DNA of 64,000 bases, from positions 62,001-126,000 of the forward strand of contig NZ_JQGC01000013.1 of NCBI RefSeq assembly GCF_000743575.1, read 5' to 3'. The notes under the pieces are model-generated. The model was not told where the DNA came from. It was given only the letters and a program-made list of their open reading frames with translations, and ran no database searches. A program made the translations under genes and the position numbers. This DNA comes from Devosia riboflavina. GTDB taxonomy: Bacteria; Pseudomonadota; Alphaproteobacteria; Rhizobiales; Devosiaceae. Of this stretch, positions 33,053 to 42,014 are shown one piece after another (position 1 is the stretch's first letter; every line of letters starts with the position of its first letter).

Positions 33053-33274
33053 TCATTTCCCCTCGATCTCTCGCCCCGCCTCGTACCAATAAAGCTCCGA
33101 GCGATCGGGCGGCGTGCCGTCGGCCAGCCAGCGGTCATAAGCGAGCTGGCGCTGCTGCATCTGCTTGGCGCGCAGCCAGTATTCCATCGCCCTGCCCTCG
33201 GGCCGTCCGTCCTGTTCCCAGAGAAAATAGGCCGTGTCGCGCACGCGCTCCGCCAGCGCCGAATTCTTGTGCAT
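33053..33274 (-). CDS. Small DUF2934-domain protein
   Basis: 73 residues, MHKNSALAERVRDTAYFLWEQDGRPEGRAMEYWLRAKQMQ. The segment ERVRDTAYFLWEQDGRPEGRAMEYWLRA is the DUF2934 core, a short helical region of unknown function common in alphaproteobacteria and often next to stress genes. The acidic/aromatic tail LYWYEAGREIEG is extra. No signal peptide. The ribosome site is weak. It lies downstream of the YciF-like gene, separated by a hairpin. Confidence 0.82.
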   Translation of the reverse strand: MHKNSALAERVRDTAYFLWEQDGRPEGRAMEYWLRAKQMQQRQLAYDRWLADGTPPDRSELYWYEAGREIEGK

Positions 33275-33296
33275 GAGTGTACCGGAGTAAGAAGAT

Positions 33297-33320
33297 GGGT
33301 GGACGCTTGCCCGTCCACCC
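33297..33320 (-). terminator. Hairpin after the YciF-like gene
   Basis: GGGTGGACG/CGTCCACCC with a six-base loop just downstream (reverse strand) of the YciF-like stop, followed by ATCTTCTTACT. The T-run is interrupted, so it may be a weak terminator that lets some transcription reach the DUF2934 gene. Confidence 0.6.
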
Positions 33321-33328
33321 GATCGGCC

Positions 33329-33817
33329 TCAAGCGGCCTTCTGGTTCACCACGGTCGTCGCCAATTGCGTCAGCTTCTTGTCCGTCGCTTCTTCCTCGGC
33401 CAGCGTCTGTCCGAAGAGATCGGCGGCCTCCGTATGGCCAAGCTGCTTGGCCCAAGCGCGCAGAGTGCCATAGCGGGCGATTTCATAGTGTTCCACAGCC
33501 TGCGCCGCCGCCGCGAGCCCGGCATCGAGCGCCTGGGTGCCCTTGAACTCGTCCATGATCGACTTGCCCTCGTCCAGAATGCCGAGGATAGCGTCGCAGG
33601 TCTTGCCGCGAGCCGGCTTTCCGAGAATCTCGAAAACGCGTTCGAGGCGTTCGACATGGCCTTCGGTTTCAGCATGGTGCTGTTCGAAGCCGGCCTTCAG
33701 GTCCGGCGAGGTGGCAGCCTTGGCCATCTTCGGCAGCGCTTTGAGGATCTGGCGTTCGGCATAATAAATGTCTTTGAGGGTATCGAGGAAAAGATCGTCA
33801 AGTTGCTTTTCAGCCAT
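33329..33817 (-). CDS. YciE/YciF-type ferritin-like protein (DUF892)
   Basis: 162 residues: MAEKQLDDLFLDTLKDIYYAERQILKALPKMAKAATSPDLKAGFEQHHAETEGHVERLERVF. The DUF892 four-helix ferritin-like fold is indicated by repeated E..H pairs (YYAERQ, EQHHAETEGHVERLE, VEHYEIARYGTL, EEEATDKKL), which could bind a di-iron centre. YciE/YciF proteins are induced by osmotic and general stress in enterobacteria; their reaction is not known. SD GGAGA upstream. Soluble. Confidence 0.88.
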   Translation of the reverse strand: MAEKQLDDLFLDTLKDIYYAERQILKALPKMAKAATSPDLKAGFEQHHAETEGHVERLERVFEILGKPARGKTCDAILGILDEGKSIMDEFKGTQALDAGLAAAAQAVEHYEIARYGTLRAWAKQLGHTEAADLFGQTLAEEEATDKKLTQLATTVVNQKAA

Positions 33818-33952
33818 TTATCGTCTCCAGAATTGTGTGGGGGTGACGCTGCGTCTGCAACGGCGCGTTTGCCGTAAGGTTCCGATGGCACGATCACGAT
33901 CTGGTCTGGCCGTCGCGCCTCGCTTAGACTTGCGCCGAGGAGAATCCGCCCC

Positions 33953-34660
33953 ATGTCGACTTCGCTCTATCCGGCCGATTTCTACGCCAATCGCCGGGCC
34001 CACACCGCCCATGCCGCCACCCGCATTTTTGCCGCCCTGCCCACGGGACTGGTGCGCAATCGCGTCGCCGATATCGGCTGCGGCACCGGCACCTTCCTCG
34101 TCGCCTCTGGCGCCAGCTATCAGTTCGGCATCGAGGGCGATTGGGTAAAGCCCGACATGCTCGACGATCCCGGCATCGTCTTCGAAAGCCGCGATCTCGA
34201 ACAGCGCTTTGCCGGTCCTCAGGTCGACCTGGTGCTCTCCCTCGAAGTCGCCGAGCACCTCACCCCCGAGCGTGCCGAAAGCTTCGTCGCCGACCTTGTC
34301 GCCATGGCGCCAGCGGCATTGTTCTCCGCCGCCATCCCAGGCCAGGGCGGCGTCGGCCATCTCAACGAGCAATGGCAAAGCTATTGGGCCGCGCACTTCG
34401 CCACCCATGGCCGCAAAGCCTACGACGTCGTGCGCGACAAGATCTGGACCGACGAAGCCGTCCCCGCCTGGTACCGCCAGAACGCTGTTTTGTACCTGAA
34501 TGACGCGACGGCATCAGCCCTCGGCCTGACCGCCAGCGACCCGGCCCTGCTCGACCGCGTCCACCCCGCCTTCTGGGTCCGCGCCAATCGCGAACTCAAA
34601 TACGCCAACGCGCTGCCAGAGTCCGAAGTGCTGCGGCGGCAGGCGCAGCAACAACAGTAG
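33953..34660 (+). CDS. Class I SAM-dependent methyltransferase
   Basis: 235 residues from ATG 33953 (GAGGAG upstream). Motif I VADIGCGTGTFLVASGA (residues about 38-55), the acidic residue GIEGDWVKPDML, and motif IV VDLVLSLEVAEHL are those of a Methyltransf_23/UbiG-type Rossmann methyltransferase. The later part (FSAAIPGQGGVGHLNEQWQSYWAAHF) resembles methyltransferases found in glycan or small-molecule pathways. The substrate is unknown. Single gene, ended by a long inverted repeat. Confidence 0.82.
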   Translation: MSTSLYPADFYANRRAHTAHAATRIFAALPTGLVRNRVADIGCGTGTFLVASGASYQFGIEGDWVKPDMLDDPGIVFESRDLEQRFAGPQVDLVLSLEVAEHLTPERAESFVADLVAMAPAALFSAAIPGQGGVGHLNEQWQSYWAAHFATHGRKAYDVVRDKIWTDEAVPAWYRQNAVLYLNDATASALGLTASDPALLDRVHPAFWVRANRELKYANALPESEVLRRQAQQQQ

Positions 34661-34665
34661 AAAGC

Positions 34666-34785
34666 CCCCTCACCCTAGCCCTCTCCCCGGAGGGGCGAGG
34701 GGACGCATCGAGTGTGAGGCACTGTCTCGTCACAACCACCAGCCGTATCCCCTCGCCCCTCCGGGGAGAGGGCTAGGGTGAGGGG
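34666..34785. repeat. Perfect 38-bp inverted repeat with 44-base spacer (family D)
   Basis: Left arm 34666-34703 (begins CCCCTCACCCTAGCCCTCTC) and right arm 34748-34785 are exact reverse complements over all 38 bases. Each arm also contains its own small palindrome CTCCCCGGAGGGG/CCCCTCCGGGGAG. Located between convergent genes, where it could stop both transcripts. Confidence 0.92.
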
Positions 34786-34798
34786 TATACGGTCGCGT

Positions 34799-35443
34799 CT
34801 ACCGCGCCGCCCACAACAACCCGCGCTTCAGAATCGTCCGCACCTGCGGAATTTCCAGTTCGTCCGCCGTGTGCCCGAGCGAGGAATAAAACACCCGCCC
34901 CTGGTCATGCGTGGTCGTAAACACCACCGGCATCACCACATCCTTTCGCCAGGGATGAAACTCCCCCGAGAACCTGGTTGTCGCCAAGACCTCAACAGCC
35001 GGATCATAGTTCAGGTAATACTGCTCCGAGGTGTGCTCAAAGCTCTCGATCCCGGCCATGATCGGATGATCGGACCGTGTCACGTCCACCGTGTAGGTGA
35101 TGATATTGCCCGGATGCTGCACCCAATAGACGCTGGCTGCATAGCGGAAGGGCACACTGGCGCGAAACGTCGTCGCCAGCCCCATATGATAGCCCGCCAG
35201 CCCCGTCCCGGCCCGAATGGCGGCGATGAGATTGTTCATCTTCTCAGGCGCCAGCGAGCCATCGGTGATAACAGGCACGACGAGGTCATTACTGCCGACA
35301 TCCTCCGCGCCGAGCGCCTCATAATCCGGCGTCACGGTAACGGCAAAGCCCTCTTCCTCGAGCAATTGCCTGACGACATTGGCGCCGCGCTCCGGCGTAT
35401 GCAATTCCATGCCGCCCCAGACGACGAGTGCTTTTTTAGTCAT
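34799..35443 (-). CDS. ThuA-like (trehalose-utilization-type) domain protein
   Basis: 214 residues, [33 protein letters not shown]. ThuA domain, a class I glutamine-amidotransferase-like fold: [45 protein letters not shown], and [33 protein letters not shown]. ThuA proteins sit in sugar-use operons; in Sinorhizobium ThuA/ThuB form 3-keto derivatives of disaccharides from the Agl/Thu system, though the exact reaction of ThuA is debated. Last gene of the sugar locus; ATGA overlap with the acyltransferase-fusion gene upstream. Confidence 0.85.
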   Translation of the reverse strand: MTKKALVVWGGMELHTPERGANVVRQLLEEEGFAVTVTPDYEALGAEDVGSNDLVVPVITDGSLAPEKMNNLIAAIRAGTGLAGYHMGLATTFRASVPFRYAASVYWVQHPGNIITYTVDVTRSDHPIMAGIESFEHTSEQYYLNYDPAVEVLATTRFSGEFHPWRKDVVMPVVFTTTHDQGRVFYSSLGHTADELEIPQVRTILKRGLLWAAR

Positions 35444-37083
35444 AGTCCCAATCCCACTGCCTCGGTGCGATGCACACCCTTGGGCACGAAAGCGAAGGCA
35501 TCTTCAATGCCCAAGAGTTTCGCCGAAAGATGCACCACCGATAGCCACATTTCCGTCCCCTGCAGGCCCGGCACCTGCCCATCGGCAAAGGCAAAGCCCT
35601 TCCCGTCGATCCAGCGCTCCCCCGCCCGCGCGATGACGGAGCGCGCAATCTGCTCCGCCTCTGCCCGCCGATGGTCGGTCTGCTGCAGACAGAGCAACAG
35701 CGGGTGAATGGTGTCGAGCAGGTTGCACGCCGTATAGGTCCGGTCCGAAAACCCACCATAGTTGCGATAGTTGAGCAGCACGGAGTCGATCGCCGCTTCA
35801 GGCCGCGGCACTGCAACGCCGAACTGGGCATAGGTGCCGCGCGTCAGCCGGTAAAACCCATTGACCGGCTGCAACAGCCCTTCGGCCGCCGTCTGCGAAC
35901 CCCAAAGCCCCGTGCCGCGATCCTGCTTCATCGCCAGCCAGCCAAATAACGTCTCGCGCGAGGTGCCGGTCGCAAAATACCGCGCATTGAAATAGAGCGC
36001 CGTGCCGATGGCATCCACCGCCGCTCCCGCCCCCCAGGCTCGCTCGCGCCAGCTCAGCCCTTCGAGCCAGAGCCGCAATTCCGTCGCCGGTATCTCCACC
36101 GCCTCGACCCGATGCAGCGGCCGCCCGCCCAAAACCTCGATTGCATAGCCCGTCGAGAGCACATTATAGAGCGCCAGCCCGTCGTCGCGCTGGGCCATGC
36201 CCGGCTTAGGTGGCTGGAATGGATCAGGGAACAACCCGGTTACCCTATCCTGCACCGCCTGCAACCGCGCCAACGTCCCGGGCACATCAAGGCCCGGCGG
36301 CAATTGGCCGAACGAGGTCGCAATCTCGATGGCGTCGCAGAGATGCCGATTGCTTTTCCGCGCCTGATTGTCGTTCTCGCGCGACACATATTCGGTGCCG
36401 TCAAAATTCTCGGCCAGTACATCGCGCCACTGTTTCGCGGCCCGGTCCCCCAGTGCCTCAAGCTGCTTTCGCGCCTCGTCCTTGCGACCCCGCCCGCGGA
36501 AACGCAGCACTTTTGCCGGCACGCCGCCGACAATAGCCATATCAGGCACATCCTTGCTGACCACGGCGCCCGCGGCGATCACCGCCCCGCGCCCAATCGT
36601 GACACCATCGACGATAACCGCATTGGCCCCGACCCAGACATCATCCTCGATGGTGATGCCCAGGCTCTCATGCTTCTGAAGATAAATCGGCACCTCGGGA
36701 TCGTCATAGCCATGATTGAACCCGACCAGCGATGCGTGGCTCGCAATTCGCACCCCATCCCCGCAGCGCACTTTTCCCGAAATCATCGCATAGGGATTGA
36801 CCGTGCAATGGGCGCCGAATTCGACATCTCCCCGCACGAGCGCATGTCCGCCGATCCAGCTCTGCTCGCCCAAAACCAGATGCGTCGTAAAAATAGCCGC
36901 ATCCGCCGCCACATAGGCACTGGGCGCAAAGCTCGCTCCGGCCCGCAGCGCCAGCTCTGCCTGCCGCGCCCGGTGCTCTGCACTATCGACATCCTGGGGC
37001 CTGCGATCCCAGGTGAGGAACTGCAGCCGGGCGGTCCACCAGTCTTCGTCCTCGCCCGGCAGCGGGCCAATGCTGTTCATCAC
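35440..37083 (-). CDS. Fusion of hexapeptide-repeat acyltransferase and alpha/alpha-toroid domain
   Basis: 547 residues. Residues about 55-205 are a left-handed beta-helix acyltransferase of the maltose O-acetyltransferase type: [47 protein letters not shown] (catalytic His region), [50 protein letters not shown]. From about 235 onward the protein is helical, with repeats such as [16 protein letters not shown] and [37 protein letters not shown], like the alpha/alpha barrels of terpene-cyclase or glycan-active proteins. The pairing of the two in one chain is unusual. It overlaps its neighbours by four bases at both ends, so it belongs to the sugar pathway; it probably adds an acyl group to a sugar. 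Confidence 0.78.
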   Translation of the reverse strand: MMNSIGPLPGEDEDWWTARLQFLTWDRRPQDVDSAEHRARQAELALRAGASFAPSAYVAADAAIFTTHLVLGEQSWIGGHALVRGDVEFGAHCTVNPYAMISGKVRCGDGVRIASHASLVGFNHGYDDPEVPIYLQKHESLGITIEDDVWVGANAVIVDGVTIGRGAVIAAGAVVSKDVPDMAIVGGVPAKVLRFRGRGRKDEARKQLEALGDRAAKQWRDVLAENFDGTEYVSRENDNQARKSNRHLCDAIEIATSFGQLPPGLDVPGTLARLQAVQDRVTGLFPDPFQPPKPGMAQRDDGLALYNVLSTGYAIEVLGGRPLHRVEAVEIPATELRLWLEGLSWRERAWGAGAAVDAIGTALYFNARYFATGTSRETLFGWLAMKQDRGTGLWGSQTAAEGLLQPVNGFYRLTRGTYAQFGVAVPRPEAAIDSVLLNYRNYGGFSDRTYTACNLLDTIHPLLLCLQQTDHRRAEAEQIARSVIARAGERWIDGKGFAFADGQVPGLQGTEMWLSVVHLSAKLLGIEDAFAFVPKGVHRTEAVGLGL

Positions 37084-38087
37084 GCCAGCCTTTCAAGCAG
37101 TTCCGGCTGCACTTCATAGAGCATGGGCTTGCCCTCGATGAAGCGCTCGATTTCCTCCGCCGCCATCAGGCCCAGCCGCAACCGCTCGGTGCCGATAGCG
37201 CCAGCCACATGCGGCGTCAGAAACACATTGGGCAACGTAAAGAGCGGCGAATCCACCGGCGGAATTTCCGGATCAGTCACGTCGATGACACCAAAAATCC
37301 GGCCGGTCTGCAATTCGGCAACCAGTGCCGCCTCGTCGATCAGCGCCCCGCGCGCTGTATTGATGAAGGTCGCACCATCCTTCATCAGCTTCAATTGCCG
37401 CGCCCCGATCATCCCCCGTGTCGAGGGCAGAGACGGCGCATGGATGGAAACCACGTCCGATCGCGCCATCAGCGCATCGAGCTCCACCAGCTCAACCCCG
37501 GCAAGGTCCGGATCACCCGGCTGCACGAAGGGATCGTAGAGCAGCACGGAAAAATCGAAATTCCGCAAAAGCTCGATCACCCGCCGCCCGATGCGCGAAG
37601 CCCCGACAATGCCGACCGTGCGCCGGAAATTGCCGATTTCACTATCTCCCAGCGCATAGCTCGAACGCCGGCTGGGGTCGGCACGATAAAGGTCCCGCAG
37701 GGTAAAGATGTGCTTGGCAGAAAAGAGGATCGAAGCCAGCGTGAACTCCGACACCGGTACGGCATTGGCCTCAGCCGAATGCGTCACACGGATACCGGCC
37801 ACATAGGCGGCCGGATCGACGGTGAATTTCACCGTGCCCGCCGCATGGGCGATGAGCTTCAGGTTCGGCGCGGCGCGCAAAACCTCCGGCGTGATCATCG
37901 GGCAGCCCCAGCCGGTGACCAGGATTTCGGTATCGCCCAATAAGCGCCGCGCTGCCGGATCGTCAAAATTCTCGACCGGCTCGCGCTGCAAGAGGTCGCA
38001 GCTCTGTTCGAGGCGGTCGATTGTCGCGGTGTCGAAGACGTGCCGCGTCTTGTCTGCCGCCATGGCAAAGAGAAGTTTTGGACCCAT
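37080..38087 (-). CDS. D-isomer-specific 2-hydroxyacid dehydrogenase family protein
   Basis: 335 residues, [19 protein letters not shown]. The NAD-binding domain has [20 protein letters not shown] (GxxxxG variant), and the catalytic residues stand in [19 protein letters not shown] (Arg), [11 protein letters not shown] (Glu/Asp region) and [20 protein letters not shown] (His). The family reduces 2-ketoacids with NAD(P)H, but in sugar loci some members work on sugar-acid derivatives. TGATG overlap with the upstream DUF2264 gene and ATGA overlap with the downstream fusion gene, so it is translationally coupled to both. Confidence 0.87.
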   Translation of the reverse strand: MGPKLLFAMAADKTRHVFDTATIDRLEQSCDLLQREPVENFDDPAARRLLGDTEILVTGWGCPMITPEVLRAAPNLKLIAHAAGTVKFTVDPAAYVAGIRVTHSAEANAVPVSEFTLASILFSAKHIFTLRDLYRADPSRRSSYALGDSEIGNFRRTVGIVGASRIGRRVIELLRNFDFSVLLYDPFVQPGDPDLAGVELVELDALMARSDVVSIHAPSLPSTRGMIGARQLKLMKDGATFINTARGALIDEAALVAELQTGRIFGVIDVTDPEIPPVDSPLFTLPNVFLTPHVAGAIGTERLRLGLMAAEEIERFIEGKPMLYEVQPELLERLA

Positions 38088-39940
38088 CAGAACCGCTCCG
38101 GCACCAGGATAGCGCTGACATCAACGCCCTCGCGGGCAAACAGCGCCTCAAGCGCGGCGAGATCAGGCGCATGCGGCGGCGTGGCCAGCGCGGCCTCTGC
38201 CTCCGCGCCTGCCGGCAGCGCCATGGCAGCCGTCACCAGCACCGTCGTTCCGGCAGCAATCTCACCGCGCAATTGCGGCACGATGGTCTTCGAGACGATC
38301 AGGTTGGTATTGGGGAAAGCCCGGAATGCCCTGCCCTCGCGCTTGCCGCCGAGATCGAGAATGGCGCTGACATCGGTCTTGCTCTTGGCCACAGCGCGGC
38401 CGGCCTCATCGATATAGGTGTCGGCATTGAGATCGGCCCGCGCAATGGCAAAGCCGCCCTCGGTCGCGTGCAGGGCTCGCGGCGTGTTGATGCGATGGAG
38501 GCGCACATGCCAATGATGCGCCGGAATGAGCCAGGTCTCGACCTCGACATCGCTCCACGGCTTCCACCGCGCAAACAGAACGTTCTCGGCAATCTGCGCC
38601 ACTTCATTGCTCTCGCGCACCCGGTAGTGGCGGCCGTCATCCGAGAAGGCCAGCGCACCGTCGAAGGCGCCGTTGTGATAGGCCCGCTCGTCCACCTCAA
38701 CCGAGAAGCCGTAGCGGCTCGAATAGACGAACTTTGCGTATTTCTCGGTGCCCGCCCGCATCTGCCAGTTCTGCTGGCCGCTCGACAGGGCCACCACATT
38801 GCCCTTGGTGTGCTGCATCACCATGCCCGGGTGCTTCAGCGGCACCGGCTTGGCGTGGAAATCTGCCTCCACCTCCTCCGCCGTCCAGAAAGGATGGTCC
38901 GCCGGCAGCGCCAGCGGCAGGAAGGCTTTCAGCGCCCAATAAGGCGAGCCGGCCGAATTATAGCTCTCGGACATGAAGAGGTTGGGATAGCCATAGCCGA
39001 TCGACAGCACGCCATCGCCATTGGCGATCGGCAGCTTGCTCCACCAGCGCAGATGTCGCAGGAAGTGCCCCTTGATGACACCCCAGGGCAGCGCCTCAAC
39101 ATCGGCAAAGGCCAGCGCCCCCCAGAAGCCGCCACAGGCAAAGCGATAGGTGAGGCTCCGGCCAAAGGCCAGCGTGCCACCATCCTCGTCGAACCAGTGC
39201 TGGATATCTTCGGCGAACAGCCGCGCCCGCTCCTTGTAGTCGGCCACGCGCTTTTCATCGCCATTGGCGAGTTTTGCGTAGATCAGCCCATAAAAGTGCA
39301 TGGCGAAGGGAATGTAGTGGTCGATCCGTCTGACATTGCCGTCGCGATACCAGCCGTCACCGAGGTAAAAGCCCTCCAGCTCCTTGAGGAAGGTATCGGT
39401 ATAGGAGCGATCGAATTCGACGCCGCACTGTTCGAGCCCGAGATCGACGAGGATGCGGAAGAACTTCCAGTTATTGTCGGCATATTCGAATTTGCGCGTG
39501 TGCTTCAAATAGGCGGCCAGATTGTCCTTCGCCCTTTGCGGCAGCGGATCCCACACCAGATGCGGCAGCATCTTCATGGTGAAGCCGATGGCCGCCAGTT
39601 CCACCATGCGCTGGTCGATGCCGTTCACCGTGCCCCAATATTCCGGATGCTCGGGATCGGTGCCATTGGCGAGACCCTGGCGATAAAGCTCCCAATGCTC
39701 GAAATCCCCGCCCCCCGCCGCCAGCGGCGTCAGCCCCCAGAGCGGACGCGCAAAGCCTTCAAGGTCAGCCGCCGCCCGATCAAAATGCGCCCCGGCCCCA
39801 TCGAGCCGCACGCGCGCCGAGCCCTCGGAGAAATAAGGCAGCAACGGCGTGAAAAGATCGCGAAGCCCTTTTTCGACATCGTCACGCGTCTTGAGCGGGT
39901 TACCGAAGAGCGGATTGGCTGTAGCCGGATCGTAAGTCAT
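38087..39940 (-). CDS. DUF2264 protein, probable carbohydrate-active enzyme
   Basis: 617 residues from ATG 39940, one base after the stop of the upstream ATPase; the open frame extends further but only as shadow. DUF2264 hallmarks: NPLKTRDDVEKGLRDLFTPLLPYFSEGSARVRLDGAGAHFDRAAADLEGFARPLWGL, NNWKFFRILVDLGL, DGWYRDG, HYIPFAMHFYGLIYA, and a C-terminal beta domain starting around residue 400 (GMVMQHTKGNVVALSSGQ). The N-terminal part looks like an alpha/alpha barrel with aromatic clefts, like uronyl hydrolases and heparinase-type enzymes. No signal peptide, so it acts in the cytoplasm on imported material. Some members are linked to beta-glucuronidase activity in my recollection; not verified. Confidence 0.82.
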   Translation of the reverse strand: MTYDPATANPLFGNPLKTRDDVEKGLRDLFTPLLPYFSEGSARVRLDGAGAHFDRAAADLEGFARPLWGLTPLAAGGGDFEHWELYRQGLANGTDPEHPEYWGTVNGIDQRMVELAAIGFTMKMLPHLVWDPLPQRAKDNLAAYLKHTRKFEYADNNWKFFRILVDLGLEQCGVEFDRSYTDTFLKELEGFYLGDGWYRDGNVRRIDHYIPFAMHFYGLIYAKLANGDEKRVADYKERARLFAEDIQHWFDEDGGTLAFGRSLTYRFACGGFWGALAFADVEALPWGVIKGHFLRHLRWWSKLPIANGDGVLSIGYGYPNLFMSESYNSAGSPYWALKAFLPLALPADHPFWTAEEVEADFHAKPVPLKHPGMVMQHTKGNVVALSSGQQNWQMRAGTEKYAKFVYSSRYGFSVEVDERAYHNGAFDGALAFSDDGRHYRVRESNEVAQIAENVLFARWKPWSDVEVETWLIPAHHWHVRLHRINTPRALHATEGGFAIARADLNADTYIDEAGRAVAKSKTDVSAILDLGGKREGRAFRAFPNTNLIVSKTIVPQLRGEIAAGTTVLVTAAMALPAGAEAEAALATPPHAPDLAALEALFAREGVDVSAILVPERF

Positions 39941-39941
39941 T

Positions 39942-40976
39942 TCAAGCAATAACCTTTTGCGGCGCCGCATCATAAGCGCCCTTGAGATTGAGTGTTTCGG
40001 CAAAGTGGCAGGCGGCCATCTGGGCCGTACCATTGATCGGGCGCAGCACCGGCTTTTCGGCCCGGCACTTGTCCTCGGCATATTTGCAGCGCGTGTGGAA
40101 CGGGCATCCCTGCGGACGATTGCCCAGATAGGGAATTTCGCCCTTCAGCTCCTTGTTCCGCCCCTTGCGCCGCGTCGGGTCTGCAATGGGCAGCGCTTCG
40201 AGCAGCATTTCCGTATAGGGATGCCGCGGCCGCTCGAACAAAAGCTCGGTCGGCGAGGTCTCGACCACATGGCCGAGATACATCACCACCACCCGGTCGG
40301 CGATGTAGTTCACGACGCCGAGGTCATGGCTGATGAAGATATAGGTCAGCCCGAACTCTTCCTTGAGATCGTCGAGCAGGTTCAGCACCTGCGCCTGGAT
40401 CGACACGTCGAGCGCCGACACGGCCTCGTCCGCAATCACCAGTTTCGGATCGAGCACCAGCGCCCGTGCAATGCCGATGCGCTGCCGCTGCCCGCCCGAA
40501 AAGGCGTGCGGATACCGCCCGATGGCATCGGCCGGAATACCCACCTTGGCGAGCGTCGAAACCACCCGCTCCTCCAGTTCCCGCCCCTTGCAAATCCTGT
40601 GGACGCGCAGCGGCTCGGCGACGATATCGAACACCCGCATATTCGGGTTGAGCGAACTCATAGGGTCCTGGAAGATCATGCGGATATCCCGCCGCCACGG
40701 CTTGATGGCCCGCTTGTCGAGCGAAGTCAGCTCGACCTTCTGCCCGCCATCCTGGTGGTAAAAGACCTTACCTTCGGTCACCGGCTGCGCCTTGATGATG
40801 CAGCGCCCGAGCGTGGTCTTGCCGCAACCGCTCTCGCCCACGATGGCCAGCGTTTCCCCCGCCTCCACCGTCAGGTTGATATCGTTGAGCGCCACCAGCT
40901 CCCGGCTCTGTTTGAAGAGCCCGCCGCCAAGCGTATAGACCTTTGAGAGATTTTCGACGGAAAGCAGCGTCGTCAT
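39942..40976 (-). CDS. Dpp/Opp-type ABC transporter ATP-binding protein (DppF-like)
   Basis: 344 residues with Walker A GESGCGKTT, Q-loop FQDPMSSLNP, signature FSGGQRQR and Walker B LVIADEAVSALD, then the oligopeptide-ATPase C-terminal extension with a cysteine set CPFHTRCKYAEDKCRAEKPVLRPI. In peptide-type ATPases these cysteines can hold an iron-sulfur cluster. Second ATPase of the importer; its ATG overlaps the stop of the first (40973-40976). Confidence 0.92.
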   Translation of the reverse strand: MTTLLSVENLSKVYTLGGGLFKQSRELVALNDINLTVEAGETLAIVGESGCGKTTLGRCIIKAQPVTEGKVFYHQDGGQKVELTSLDKRAIKPWRRDIRMIFQDPMSSLNPNMRVFDIVAEPLRVHRICKGRELEERVVSTLAKVGIPADAIGRYPHAFSGGQRQRIGIARALVLDPKLVIADEAVSALDVSIQAQVLNLLDDLKEEFGLTYIFISHDLGVVNYIADRVVVMYLGHVVETSPTELLFERPRHPYTEMLLEALPIADPTRRKGRNKELKGEIPYLGNRPQGCPFHTRCKYAEDKCRAEKPVLRPINGTAQMAACHFAETLNLKGAYDAAPQKVIA

Positions 40977-41989
40977 ACGAGCGCCTCCTCTTTCGTATGC
41001 GTGAGGAGATGGCAGCGCGCCATATGGCCTTCGCTGACCTGTGTGCGCTCCGGCCGCGTCCCGGCACAGGGCCCAAAGGCATGCGGGCAGCGGCTGGTGA
41101 ACGAGCAGCCAACCGGCCGATCCTTCGGCGAGGGCACCGTGCCCTTGATCGGCTGCAGCCGCACGCGATCCGCCTTGCGCTGCAATTGCGGCACCGAGCT
41201 CATCAGCGCCTGCGTATAGGGATGTTTTGGAGTCTTGAAGACTTCAAACACATCACCCTGCTCCACCACATCGCCGAGATACATCACCGCAATATCGTCG
41301 GCGATTTCGGCCACGACCCCGAGGTCATGGGTGATGAACAGCATGGCCATGCCAAAATCGTCCTGTAGCTGCCGCAGGAGGTCCAGAATCTGTGCCTGCG
41401 TCGTAACGTCGAGTGCCGTCGTCGGCTCATCGGCAATGAGCAGTTTCGGGGTACAAGCGAGCGCCATGGCGATCATGGCGCGCTGCCTGAGCCCACCCGA
41501 AAGCTCGAATGGATAGGCATTGGCCCGATCCCGCGCCCCCGGTACGCCCACCTGGTCGAGTAGCGCAATCGTGCGCTCCCGAGCCTGCTTGGGCTTGAGC
41601 CCTTCATGTAGCACGATGATCTCGTCGATCTGGTTGCCGATCGTGTGGACCGGCGAAAGCGAGCTCATCGGCTCCTGGAAGATCATCGAAATCTGCGCAC
41701 CGCGAATAGAGCGCATGGCGGTGCTGTCGGGTTTCAGCCGGGCAATATCGACCTGCCCGTCGCGCCCGTCATAGACGATCTCGCCGGTCCGAATATCGGC
41801 ATTCTTGTCGAGGAGCCGCAACACGGCCCGCGCCGTCACCGATTTGCCGCAGCCGCTTTCACCCACAAGCGCCAGCGTCTTGCCCGGCGTGAGGGTCAGG
41901 TCCACCTGCCGCACCGCCTCGATATCGGGCTCGTCCGGCGAGGTGAAGACGATGGACATGTCATTGATGGAAAGGAGGGGCTTGGTCAT
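40973..41989 (-). CDS. Dpp/Opp-type ABC transporter ATP-binding protein (DppD-like)
   Basis: 338 residues from ATG 41989, chosen for AGGAG nine bases upstream and the standard start [15 protein letters not shown]; an upstream ATG at 42025 overlaps the permease end. Walker [20 protein letters not shown], signature LSGGLRQR (one change from GGQ), Walker [13 protein letters not shown]. The C-terminal extension has the Cys set [24 protein letters not shown]. Powers the importer with the next ATPase. Coupled downstream by ATGA. Confidence 0.92.
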   Translation of the reverse strand: MTKPLLSINDMSIVFTSPDEPDIEAVRQVDLTLTPGKTLALVGESGCGKSVTARAVLRLLDKNADIRTGEIVYDGRDGQVDIARLKPDSTAMRSIRGAQISMIFQEPMSSLSPVHTIGNQIDEIIVLHEGLKPKQARERTIALLDQVGVPGARDRANAYPFELSGGLRQRAMIAMALACTPKLLIADEPTTALDVTTQAQILDLLRQLQDDFGMAMLFITHDLGVVAEIADDIAVMYLGDVVEQGDVFEVFKTPKHPYTQALMSSVPQLQRKADRVRLQPIKGTVPSPKDRPVGCSFTSRCPHAFGPCAGTRPERTQVSEGHMARCHLLTHTKEEALV

Positions 41990-42014
41990 GCCAGGCACTC
42001 CTGAAGTTGGAAAA

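Noticed and set aside
38021..39952. 643-codon open frame on the plus strand opposite the DUF2264 gene
   Set aside because: Arg/His/Gln-rich composition typical of an antisense frame of GC-rich DNA; the reverse-strand gene has a recognisable family and is coupled to its neighbours.
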